From CAZUXE01 sp964624585 (GTDB lineage Bacteria > Hydrothermota > Tepidihabitantia > B3-TA06): 24,869 nucleotides of DNA. Of this stretch, positions 1-6,856 are shown piece after piece. Under the pieces are notes generated by a model. That model did no database searches, had not been told where the DNA came from, and was given only the letters and a program-made list of their open reading frames with translations. Position numbers and translations under genes: made by a program. Location: positions 1 to 24,869 of the forward strand of contig CAZUXE010000021.1 in assembly GCA_964624585.1 (NCBI GenBank), written 5' to 3'. Position 1 is the first letter of the stretch, and every line of letters begins with the position of its first letter.

Positions 1-2
1 CC

Positions 3-30
3 TTGACAACAGCGAGATGTTTGTTATGCT
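3..30 (+). promoter_or_regulatory. Sigma-70-type promoter of the FN3 lipoprotein gene
   Basis: TTGACA at 3-8, a 16-nt spacer and TATGCT at 25-30. Transcription would begin near 37, just before a Shine-Dalgarno sequence at 42-47. The same TTGAC(A/T)-N16-TA box layout recurs at six other genes here. The -10 matches consensus at only four positions, but the -35 is perfect. Confidence 0.6.
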
Positions 31-53
31 TTAAGCATGTTAAGAGGCTGTTT

Positions 54-1202
54 GTGAAGAGTTTTTCTGGGCTAGTGGCATGGTTTGTTGCAGTATTTTT
101 TGCATTTGCTAGTATTTTTTTCGCCATATCCTGCTCTACGATTACAGCACCTGAGCTTATTTCGCCTGCGAACGGAAAGGTAGTGCTTTCCAACACCCCA
201 AAGTTCATATGGCATTCAACTTCATCTATCCGCTATTATATTGTGCAGATATCTGCAACTCAGGATTTCAAAACCCATATTGATACCTTACTCTTTGGCG
301 ACACCAGCTTTGTATTGCAAGATACCTTAAGTCTTGGAAAAAAATACTACTGGAGGGTTATCGCAGCCACCATTCAGAATCAGGAAAGCCCGCCCAGTGA
401 TATCGGAATCTTCAAAACTGATTCAGGAATCATTATACTGACTCCAACACCAGCTGACAGTACGTCGCAACCATCCTTTTCCTGGAAACCGTTCAAGCAG
501 GCGAATTTTTACCGACTAATGGTTTCTGACAAACCCGATTTCTCAGATACCTTAATTGATACAACTACTTCCAATACCTCGCTCAAATTAAATTCACCCC
601 TTGAGCAAAAAACCTATTTCTGGCGAATTAGAGGCCTAGTTTCTGGAAAACCACTGACCCCTTGGTCAGCTATCAGAAGATTGGTTGCCTACAGGCTTAC
701 CGATACCTATTTCCCCTTGCATTGGGGACGTGTCCAGAAGTTTGAACAACTTCATGCCAGCGGTAAGTTTACTCCCGACGCCAACACATGGGATACCACA
801 CTATGGAAAGTTGATACCATAAGTGTTAGTATTACAGATACTTTTACTCAAGAAGGGCGGTTTTTCTACGCCCTTTCAGATACCTTCTACGACATTGGCT
901 ACCAGCTATCAATACATCACGACTCCATATTTACTTCAAATTTCTATATGGGAAACCTGTTCCCTTCGGAATTTCAGTACTTCAAAAACTGGCAAGATAC
1001 CGCGTTTACCGTTAGGTATCATAACGACACTATGTATATGTTCTCGCGGCATGGAACCCCTGTAAGCTCAGGATACGACAGTACGGTTATAGTTCGCTTA
1101 CCTGCCAAGGGCGTAATTAAACAAGCATACTATAAGGAACGTCTGGGGCAGTTAGGCGACCCTAACTCCTGGGAACTATTCCGACTTACTCTGCTTAAGT
1201 AG
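54..1202 (+). CDS. Surface lipoprotein with two FN3-like modules
   Basis: A 382-residue protein with an N-terminal lysine, a hydrophobic stretch and the lipobox AISC, so Cys27 would be lipidated; it is probably anchored in the outer membrane. Two fibronectin-III-like repeats follow, at about residues 34-123 and 128-212. Each opens with a P..G/P.D segment, has a central W of the sort seen in PTLSW-type modules, and closes with YYWRV or YFWRI. The last ~170 residues are Thr/Asp/Tyr-rich and match nothing I recognise. I chose GTG at 54 because AAGAGG (42-47) lies six bases upstream and the -35 box occupies the only earlier candidate, a TTG at position 3. Modules of this kind usually mediate adhesion or protein-protein contact. 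The function is otherwise unknown, and no partner gene is adjacent. Confidence 0.75.
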   Translation: MKSFSGLVAWFVAVFFAFASIFFAISCSTITAPELISPANGKVVLSNTPKFIWHSTSSIRYYIVQISATQDFKTHIDTLLFGDTSFVLQDTLSLGKKYYWRVIAATIQNQESPPSDIGIFKTDSGIIILTPTPADSTSQPSFSWKPFKQANFYRLMVSDKPDFSDTLIDTTTSNTSLKLNSPLEQKTYFWRIRGLVSGKPLTPWSAIRRLVAYRLTDTYFPLHWGRVQKFEQLHASGKFTPDANTWDTTLWKVDTISVSITDTFTQEGRFFYALSDTFYDIGYQLSIHHDSIFTSNFYMGNLFPSEFQYFKNWQDTAFTVRYHNDTMYMFSRHGTPVSSGYDSTVIVRLPAKGVIKQAYYKERLGQLGDPNSWELFRLTLLK

Positions 1203-1675
1203 AGTAGCATAGTTTATATAGATACAATTTTACTTATCTTTTTGTCCTACTTTTTGTAGGGCTAAGTAGTAAGCATAACATATTTTTACGAGTTTATCCT
1301 CAAGGCTATATCCGACGCGCCAATCCGTTGGGTAACAAGTATAGCATAGCTTCTACAGATACTACTTTATATCACCCTCTCCATTTGCTAGAAAAACGGC
1401 ATTCCTTGCTTTCGCTGTTTGATTTACTCAGTGATTATGGAAAAATACTGGTATTTACACTTCCCTAACATCTAACGGACAACGCTCCGCTTTCAAGATA
1501 GGAAAATACGCTTCTTATCTCATTGGGCTGGATTTTCAATTATCCTTTAGAGCTGTAATATTTTTAGAATGTTTTAAGGAAAGCAATCCCTATTGTAGAA
1601 AAATCCCAAAGTACACGGGATATAGCTTTGAAACACAAGAAGAGGAACTAAACACAGTTTTAGGGACATTTGCGC
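1203..1675. other. Non-coding stretch with an approximate direct repeat
   Basis: I see no gene here. A stretch at 1205-1237 (TAGCATAGTTTATATAGATA...) recurs in diverged form at 1342-1373 (TAGCATAGCTTCTACAGATA...). CCTAC-TTTTT-GTAGG around 1247-1261 can form a short hairpin but has no following U-tract, so I do not call it a terminator. Confidence 0.45.
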
Positions 1676-1703
1676 TTGACTTGGCAAGTAAGTCTCATAC
1701 ACT
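1676..1703 (+). promoter_or_regulatory. purD promoter, probably giving a leaderless mRNA
   Basis: TTGACT at 1676-1681, a 16-nt spacer and TACACT at 1698-1703. The expected transcription start, six or seven bases after the -10 box, falls on the purD ATG at 1709. No Shine-Dalgarno sequence precedes that ATG. Confidence 0.5.
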
Positions 1704-1708
1704 TCTGC

Positions 1709-2995
1709 ATGAAAGTATTTATTCTTGGCGGGGGCGGAAGGGAACACGCCTTAGGCTGGAAGCTTGCTCAATCAGATAAGGTTGAGAAACTCTATTTTCT
1801 TCCCGGAAACGCCGGTACCGCTGAAATTGGAACAAATTTGGATATTTCTCCTGTGGATATAAGCGCTATTCTTGCAAAAGCCAAGGAGCTAAAACCGGAA
1901 TTAATTGTAGTGGGGCCTGAGGCCCCATTGTTTGAAGGAATAAGCGATAAGCTTTCAGCTGAAGGATTCAGGGTTTTTGGCGTAAGCCAAAAAGCGGCTA
2001 TGCTTGAGGCTGAAAAGTCGTATGCAAAGGAATTCCTAAAGCGGCACTCTATACCTACAGCCGCATTTAAGATATTTACTGAACCGCAAGCGGCTATAGA
2101 CTATGTGAAGTCAACCGATGGGAGTTTAGTAATCAAAGCCTCGGGGCCGGCGCTTGGGAAAGGCGTAATTCTCACCAATACGGTTGATGAAGCCATTACT
2201 GTTATTCAGGATATTATGGTTGAAAAACACTTTGGCAATGCCGGCTCCAGTATAGTTATTGAGGAAAAATTGTTTGGCGAAGAGGTCTCTATTCTTTTTT
2301 TAACCAACGGCCTGCACTACGTATCCTTTCCTCCTTCGCAAGATCACAAACAAATCGGAGAAGGCGATACCGGCTTAAATACAGGCGGTATGGGTGCTTA
2401 CGCACCTGCTCCATTGGTTGATGCCCGTTTACTTGAGATTATTGAAGATAGCATTATTCAACCTGTGCTTGAAGGCTTGCAGAAAGAACGCATAAGCTAC
2501 AAGGGTGTGATGTACATAGGACTCATGATTACTGCCGACGGCCCCAAAGTACTTGAATTCAACTGTCGCTTCGGAGACCCTGAAACTCAGCCATTGATGC
2601 TGCTTACCGATGAAGACTTAGCTGAATTGTTTTTAGATACCACACGTGGAAATATATCTACCCGCAGGGTAAAAACACGACCGGGTTGCGCCCTTTGCGT
2701 AATAGCCGCATCCGAAGGCTACCCTGCTTCATATCAAAAGGGCAAACAAATAACCATGGAATTCGAGCAAACGGATAATCTGGTTTGCTTCCACGCCGGA
2801 ACAAGGATAAAGGAAAGCAAATTGCTTACTTCAGGAGGAAGGGTTCTTGGCATAACTGCATTTGCAGAAGACCTCAAACAGGCAAAACAGCAAGCCTATA
2901 GGCCATTGGAAAAAGGTAAAATAACCTTTGACGGCATATATTATCGTCACGATATAGGCGATAAGGGAATTGAAAGAATTAAAACAGAGCTTTAG
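1709..2995 (+). CDS. purD: Phosphoribosylamine-glycine ligase (GAR synthetase)
   Basis: Catalyses ATP-dependent joining of glycine to 5-phosphoribosylamine, the second step of purine synthesis, in the cytosol. The 428 residues match the usual family length. The start MKVFILGGGGREHALGW is the canonical PurD N-terminus. An ATP-grasp core follows, with IKASGPALGKGV (nucleotide-binding loop, usually KADGLAAGKGV), QDHKQIGEGDTGLNTGGMGAY (here split in the middle of the family signature) and EFNCRFGDPETQ (metal and phosphate site). The frame is open 13 codons upstream, but the family alignment fixes the start at 1709. purE follows after 22 bp, so the two are probably one transcript. The promoter placement suggests leaderless translation. 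Confidence 0.96.
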   Translation: MKVFILGGGGREHALGWKLAQSDKVEKLYFLPGNAGTAEIGTNLDISPVDISAILAKAKELKPELIVVGPEAPLFEGISDKLSAEGFRVFGVSQKAAMLEAEKSYAKEFLKRHSIPTAAFKIFTEPQAAIDYVKSTDGSLVIKASGPALGKGVILTNTVDEAITVIQDIMVEKHFGNAGSSIVIEEKLFGEEVSILFLTNGLHYVSFPPSQDHKQIGEGDTGLNTGGMGAYAPAPLVDARLLEIIEDSIIQPVLEGLQKERISYKGVMYIGLMITADGPKVLEFNCRFGDPETQPLMLLTDEDLAELFLDTTRGNISTRRVKTRPGCALCVIAASEGYPASYQKGKQITMEFEQTDNLVCFHAGTRIKESKLLTSGGRVLGITAFAEDLKQAKQQAYRPLEKGKITFDGIYYRHDIGDKGIERIKTEL

Positions 2996-3017
2996 TGTTG
3001 AATTTTAAGGAGGAAGC

Positions 3018-3428
3018 ATGAGCTTTAAGATAGCAATAGTGGCCGGTTCCAAAAGCGACGCTGATTATGTAAAACTGGCCGAGGAGGAATTGACAGCTGT
3101 CTGTCTGGAATATGACGTATTTTATCTTTCCGCCCACCGTCAACCAGATGAGGTTGCTGAATTTTCAAAAACCGCGAAGGACAAAGGATACAAGGTAATA
3201 ATTGCAATGGCAGGCTATGCCGCAGCTCTTCCTGGAGTAGTGGCAGCATACACTTCTCTTCCCGTATTAGGTGTACCTCTTGATACCTCTCCTCTTGGTG
3301 GATGGGACGCCTTGCTTTCAATAGTTCAAATGCCCAAGGGGGTGCCTGTAGCAACTATGAGTGTTGGCAGAGCCGGCCCCCGCAATGCAGCGCGTTTTTG
3401 CCAAAGACTCAGCCAGATCTGTGAGTAA
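3018..3428 (+). CDS. purE: 5-(carboxyamino)imidazole ribonucleotide mutase, class I
   Basis: Converts N5-CAIR to CAIR in purine synthesis. At 136 residues it is short compared with the usual ~160. Family signatures are intact: AGSKSD near the N-terminus, SAHRQPD (catalytic His loop), AGYAAALPGVVAAYTSLPV and QMPKGVPVATMSVG. These fit the bacterial class I mutase, which needs a PurK partner; no purK lies in the window. A strong Shine-Dalgarno sequence (AAGGAGG) precedes the ATG. It is in the purD transcript, with 22 bp between the genes. Confidence 0.95.
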   Translation: MSFKIAIVAGSKSDADYVKLAEEELTAVCLEYDVFYLSAHRQPDEVAEFSKTAKDKGYKVIIAMAGYAAALPGVVAAYTSLPVLGVPLDTSPLGGWDALLSIVQMPKGVPVATMSVGRAGPRNAARFCQRLSQICE

Positions 3429-3441
3429 AACGGGAGGAGAC

Positions 3442-3513
3442 GTGAATAATTTAATTCCAGCTAATGGCGAAGAGCCAGTCAAACCTGTAAGCAAAACTAA
3501 ACCTTACACATAG
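3442..3513 (+). CDS. 23-codon mini-ORF, possible coupling leader
   Basis: GTG start with a good Shine-Dalgarno sequence (GGGAGGAG at 3432-3439), encoding MNNLIPANGEEPVKPVSKTK plus PYT, then TAG at 3511-3513. One base later comes the ATG of the cation transporter, which has no ribosome site of its own. Terminating ribosomes could therefore reinitiate on the transporter. The peptide is hydrophilic and resembles nothing I know. Alternatively, it is the true N-terminus of the transporter separated by a sequencing frameshift. Confidence 0.4.
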   Translation: MNNLIPANGEEPVKPVSKTKPYT

Positions 3514-3514
3514 T

Positions 3515-4378
3515 ATGAGTGAAAAAAGGGCGCAAGCGATTCTAACGCTCAGCGCCATTATCAACGTAGTCCTACTCGCACTAAAGCTTTCTGTAGGCTT
3601 CATTGCAAACTCAAGGGCGCTAATCGCAGACGGTATAAACTCCGCCCTGGATGTCTTTTTCTCGGTTATGATTCTAGTCTCCTTCCGACTTGCAAGTAAG
3701 CCTGCGGACAAAAATCATCCCTATGGTCACGGTAATATAGAAGTACTGGCCGCCTTCCTTGCAGCAATAGTTATCTTAGGCACAGGCGCATTTATAATAT
3801 ATGATGGAATAAAGTCGGCAATAAACCCTGAGCTTCAAATTCCTGGCTGGCTGGCTTTAGCAACAGCAGGTTTCAGCATCGCTACAAAATTCGCCCTTTA
3901 TATTTATGCTCGCTCGGTAATGCGTAAATGGAAATCACCTGCCGTAAAGGTTCAGGCCGCCGATCACTTAAGCGACATACTTGCGACATCTGCAGCACTG
4001 CTTGGGATACTCCTTGCTCAAATAGGCCTCAGATTTTTTGACCCCCTTGGCGCTGTTATTATAGGAGCTTTCATATGCTGGACAGGCATTAAGTTAATAA
4101 AGGAGAATCACAATATCTTACTCGACGCTCATCCTGCCGAAAAGTATCTTGATAAAATAAAGGAATGCGCCGTTAAATGTAAGGGAGTAACTAGTGTACC
4201 GCATATGAGGGCGCATCCTGTAGGCGCATTTTATTTTCTTGAAATTACGATAACTGTAGACGGCAAGCTTGCGGTAAGGGAAGGTCATGATATTGCAGAA
4301 AATCTTAAGCGCGTACTGCTTAATTGCGAAAATTCATTAAAGGATGTTATCGTTCATGTTGAGCCGTCAAGCAATTGA
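3515..4378 (+). CDS. Cation diffusion facilitator (divalent metal efflux)
   Basis: A 287-residue inner-membrane metal/proton antiporter of the CDF family. Predicted helices cover about residues 8-30, 35-58, 76-97, 110-130, 155-170 and 173-190. The cytoplasmic loop HPYGHGNIE (68-76) is a CDF hallmark. The metal site reads N42-x3-D46 in helix 2 and D150-x3-D154 in helix 5. It lacks the His seen in Zn transporters, resembling Mn or Fe exporters; the metal is inference. A C-terminal ferredoxin-like domain (about 205-287) should mediate dimerisation and metal sensing. The ATG has no Shine-Dalgarno sequence and appears coupled to the mini-ORF ending one base upstream. Its 3' end overlaps the next gene by 23 bp. 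Confidence 0.9.
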   Translation: MSEKRAQAILTLSAIINVVLLALKLSVGFIANSRALIADGINSALDVFFSVMILVSFRLASKPADKNHPYGHGNIEVLAAFLAAIVILGTGAFIIYDGIKSAINPELQIPGWLALATAGFSIATKFALYIYARSVMRKWKSPAVKVQAADHLSDILATSAALLGILLAQIGLRFFDPLGAVIIGAFICWTGIKLIKENHNILLDAHPAEKYLDKIKECAVKCKGVTSVPHMRAHPVGAFYFLEITITVDGKLAVREGHDIAENLKRVLLNCENSLKDVIVHVEPSSN

Positions 4379-5438
4379 ACGCGCCGCCGCCGTGCTGATG
4401 CGCGGAGAAGCGGTTATTTTACCTACAGATACTGTGCCAGGCTTGTTCGTGAAGGAGTCTGAAGAAGGACGAGGCAAGCTTGCCAGTATTAAAGGAAGAC
4501 CCTCTTCAAAACCATTTGCCGTGATGTTTGGCTCCAAAAAACAGATAGCGCAGAGGATAACTAAGCCTAACAAACTTCAACAAACAGCCATTGAAAGGCT
4601 TTTGCCAGGTAAAGTAACTCTAATTGTAGGAAAGAGAAAAACCGGAGGTATGGGTGTTCGACTGCCCATGGATACCTCGCTCCGTAAGCTCATCCGCCGC
4701 ACAGGCCCCCTGCTTGCAACATCTGCCAATATCTCAGGAGAAGAGCTGCGCGAACCTGCAACGCTACCCGCACGACTTCTTAAGAAAGTTGCCTTGGTTG
4801 AAGAGGATGTTGAGCCTTCAAATGGATTTAGCTCTTTCTCATCTCCTGCCCTAGCCTCAACCGTAATCGACTTGCTTGGAAAGGTTCCTGTTATTCTACG
4901 CAAGGGAGCTGAATCTATATGGGGGATTGAGAAAAAATTGGGGAACCTTCCTCGTCTGACTTCCCAACTAAACTTTAACCTTCTTTTTGTTTGCGGCGGC
5001 AACACCTGCCGATCGCCAATGGCAGAAGCCCTATTTTCATCGCTATGCAGAAAAACCCGGTTAAAGATAAAAAGCGCCGGCTTATCAGCTGTAACCGACG
5101 AAACAGCAGCGCTTAACGCTATAGAAACAATGAAGGAAATGGGAGCCAATCTCTTAGAACATCGCTCAAGATTCGTTGACAAAGATATTCTGGCATGGGC
5201 AGACCTTATACTTGTCATGACAAGATACCATTTGTTGAGGATAAGGAAAGATTTTCCTGCTTTTTCAAATCGCGCATTCCTACTATCTGGATTCCCCCGC
5301 TCCTGGCCTTACGGCAAAAGTATTGATGACCCAATAGGCGGTTCCTTGCAGGTTTACAGAACTACAGCTCGACAAATCCAACGCTACCTTACTCCTATTT
5401 GCCCAAAGATTCGGAAAGTGTTGTCTGACAGCAATTAG
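4356..5438 (+). CDS. Sua5/YrdC domain fused to low-molecular-weight phosphatase
   Basis: A 360-residue two-domain fusion. Residues ~1-190 form a threonylcarbamoyl-AMP synthase: PTDTVPGL (usual PTDTVYGL), KGRPSSKPF and LLATSANISG are the conserved nucleotide and threonine-site motifs. This enzyme makes the precursor of t6A37 in tRNA. Residues ~207-360 form a low-molecular-weight protein tyrosine phosphatase: the P-loop CGGNTCRS (C-x5-R, Cys213) and the general-acid loop DDPIG are intact, so catalysis looks possible. In Bacillus subtilis the homologues ywlC and ywlE are near neighbours; here they are one chain. I chose ATG 4356, which has AAAGGA 11 bases upstream; ATG 4344 is in frame and adds four residues. 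Possible substrates are protein phosphotyrosine or phosphoarginine; the sequence does not decide. Confidence 0.9.
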   Translation: MLSRQAIERAAAVLMRGEAVILPTDTVPGLFVKESEEGRGKLASIKGRPSSKPFAVMFGSKKQIAQRITKPNKLQQTAIERLLPGKVTLIVGKRKTGGMGVRLPMDTSLRKLIRRTGPLLATSANISGEELREPATLPARLLKKVALVEEDVEPSNGFSSFSSPALASTVIDLLGKVPVILRKGAESIWGIEKKLGNLPRLTSQLNFNLLFVCGGNTCRSPMAEALFSSLCRKTRLKIKSAGLSAVTDETAALNAIETMKEMGANLLEHRSRFVDKDILAWADLILVMTRYHLLRIRKDFPAFSNRAFLLSGFPRSWPYGKSIDDPIGGSLQVYRTTARQIQRYLTPICPKIRKVLSDSN

Positions 5439-5449
5439 CCGAAGAGGGC

Positions 5450-5477
5450 TTGACAAAACCCCCGTCATTACTATAAT
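5450..5477 (+). promoter_or_regulatory. Strong sigma-70 promoter of the HU operon
   Basis: TTGACA (5450-5455), a 16-nt spacer and TATAAT (5472-5477), both perfect hexamers. The expected start near 5484 gives a leader of about 24 nt containing AAGGAGGTG at 5494-5502, spaced well for ATG 5508. This is the best promoter in the window, as expected for an abundant nucleoid protein. Confidence 0.88.
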
Positions 5478-5507
5478 CTTTCGAACCTTTGTTAAGGAGG
5501 TGCATAC

Positions 5508-5786
5508 ATGACAAAGGCAGAACTTATAGAAAAAGTCGCAAAGAATGCGAGCGTTACAAAAAAAGCGGCAGGAATTGCCGTAAAAACCATGGTTGACGAA
5601 ATCACAAAAGCCCTCAAAAAGGGCAACCGGGTTCCACTGGTTGGATTTGGCACTTTCATGGTACGCAAAACTAAGGCTCGCAAAGGCCGCAATCCTCGTA
5701 CGGGTGAAGAGATCAAAATCAAAGCCCGCAAGCGTCCGGTTTTCAAAGCCGGAAAGGCTCTGCGTGAGGCAGTAGGCGGCAAATAA
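5508..5786 (+). CDS. HU/IHF-family nucleoid protein
   Basis: A 92-residue histone-like DNA-binding protein that bends and compacts DNA as a dimer. It has the full HU fold: an N-terminal helical dimerisation part (MTKAELIEKVAKNA...), the beta-sheet signature VPLVGFGTFMVR, and the basic beta-arm with RNPRTGEEI, whose proline intercalates into the DNA minor groove, followed by the closing KPVFKAGKALREAV-type segment (here RPVFKAGKALREAV). Length is typical (about 90). The frame, ribosome site and consensus promoter all agree on the start. The stop overlaps the mtnA start (TAATG), so both genes share a transcript. Confidence 0.96.
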   Translation: MTKAELIEKVAKNASVTKKAAGIAVKTMVDEITKALKKGNRVPLVGFGTFMVRKTKARKGRNPRTGEEIKIKARKRPVFKAGKALREAVGGK

Positions 5787-6856
5787 TGTCGAATTCGCAA
5801 GGGGGGCCGCAAGGTCCCCCTTCTCCCATTAGCCGAAAGCGCTCATCCACCTCTTCTAAAACTTACACCCCCCCATATCGTTCTTTGAAATGGACTTCAA
5901 AAGGGCTTTTTATTCTTGACCAAAGGGAGCTGCCGGAGAAAAAAACTTTCCTTAAGTTGGAAACTATCGCTGATGCCTGCCACGCAATAAAAACTTTGGC
6001 TGTACGCGGCGCACCATTAATTGGAGCGACTGCAGCTTTGGCGCTGGCTAATTACGCACGGGAAAATCCCTCAAGGACGCTTTTGAAAAAAGCGCTTGGA
6101 AAACTTGCCAAAACACGTCCTACAGCGGTAAATCTTTTTTTTGCATTGGATAAAATGAGGGAAGTTCTTGAACGCGACTCTTGGAAAAAAGATATAGTTA
6201 CAGAAGGCATAAAAATATGGAAGGACGAGGAAACACGCTCCCTTGCAATAGCCGCTCATGGACAGGCTTTGCTTAAGGACACAATGACGGTTACCACCTA
6301 CTGCAACACCGGCGCTTTAGCTGCACCTGGATTAGGTACCGCGCTTGGTATTATTATTAAGGCTCATCTTGATGGTAAGAAGATACATGTTCTGGTTCCT
6401 GAAACCAGACCGCTTCTGCAAGGAGCAAGGCTTACAGCATGGGAGCTTTCTCAATGGAAAATTCCGTATACTTTGCTGACAGAATCTGCGCTGGCCTCCT
6501 TCGTCAAAACCCTTGACGCTGTTTTTGTTGGAGCAGACCGCATTGCAGCAAACGGCGATAGCGCCAATAAAGTTGGCACATACGGACTCGCTATTATGGC
6601 CAAATACCATAAAGTACCGTTCTACATTGCCGCCCCAAGCTCAACCATTGATTTTACGCTGAAAGACGCATCGCTTATACCTATTGAAGAACGTTCTGCA
6701 AACGAAGTAACCTCTTTCAGAACATGCAGCAGCGCTCCGCGCAACGCAAAGGTTGCAAATCCGGCATTCGACATAACCCCTGCCAAACTCATAACAGGAA
6801 TAATTACCGAGGAAGGAGTGCATAGGCCTCCGTACACCAAAAGTCTGAGGAGATGA
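5786..6856 (+). CDS. mtnA: S-methyl-5-thioribose-1-phosphate isomerase
   Basis: Isomerises the aldose MTR-1-P to the ketose MTRu-1-P in methionine salvage. It belongs to the eIF2B-like isomerase fold, which also includes ribose-1,5-bisphosphate isomerase. Diagnostic motifs are RGAPLIG (74-80), TYCNTGALA with catalytic Cys173, the ETRPLLQGARLTAWEL block and GADRIAANGDSANKVGTYGLA with catalytic Asp251. These favour MtnA over the archaeal AMP-pathway enzyme. The first ~30 residues are a Ser/Pro/Gly-rich extension absent from most MtnA proteins. No other in-frame ATG or GTG lies nearby, so the TAATG start coupled to HU is preferred. A 10-bp GNRA hairpin sits within these first codons. No other methionine-salvage gene is adjacent. 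Confidence 0.92.
   Translation: MSNSQGGPQGPPSPISRKRSSTSSKTYTPPYRSLKWTSKGLFILDQRELPEKKTFLKLETIADACHAIKTLAVRGAPLIGATAALALANYARENPSRTLLKKALGKLAKTRPTAVNLFFALDKMREVLERDSWKKDIVTEGIKIWKDEETRSLAIAAHGQALLKDTMTVTTYCNTGALAAPGLGTALGIIIKAHLDGKKIHVLVPETRPLLQGARLTAWELSQWKIPYTLLTESALASFVKTLDAVFVGADRIAANGDSANKVGTYGLAIMAKYHKVPFYIAAPSSTIDFTLKDASLIPIEERSANEVTSFRTCSSAPRNAKVANPAFDITPAKLITGIITEEGVHRPPYTKSLRR
5799..5822 (+). other. GC-rich hairpin at the HU-mtnA junction
   Basis: Arms at 5799-5808 and 5813-5822 pair over 10 bp with one G-U, closed by a GCAA (GNRA) loop. No U-run follows, so it is not a classic terminator. It starts 13 bases after the mtnA ATG, and could protect the HU message 3' end or lower mtnA translation relative to HU. 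Confidence 0.6.

Noticed and set aside
3..53. TTG at 3 as the start of the first lipoprotein
   Set aside because: It coincides with the -35 hexamer and would put 17 residues before the signal peptide; GTG 54 has a ribosome site.
1247..1261. Terminator after the first gene
   Set aside because: Five-base-pair stem and no U-tract on the plus strand.
1670..1708. Upstream in-frame ATG for purD
   Set aside because: No ribosome site, and it would add 13 residues before the canonical MKVFILGGGGREHA terminus; it also overlaps the promoter.
4577..5218. 213-codon antisense ORF under the Sua5-phosphatase gene
   Set aside because: Shadow frame; the plus strand has conserved motifs throughout.
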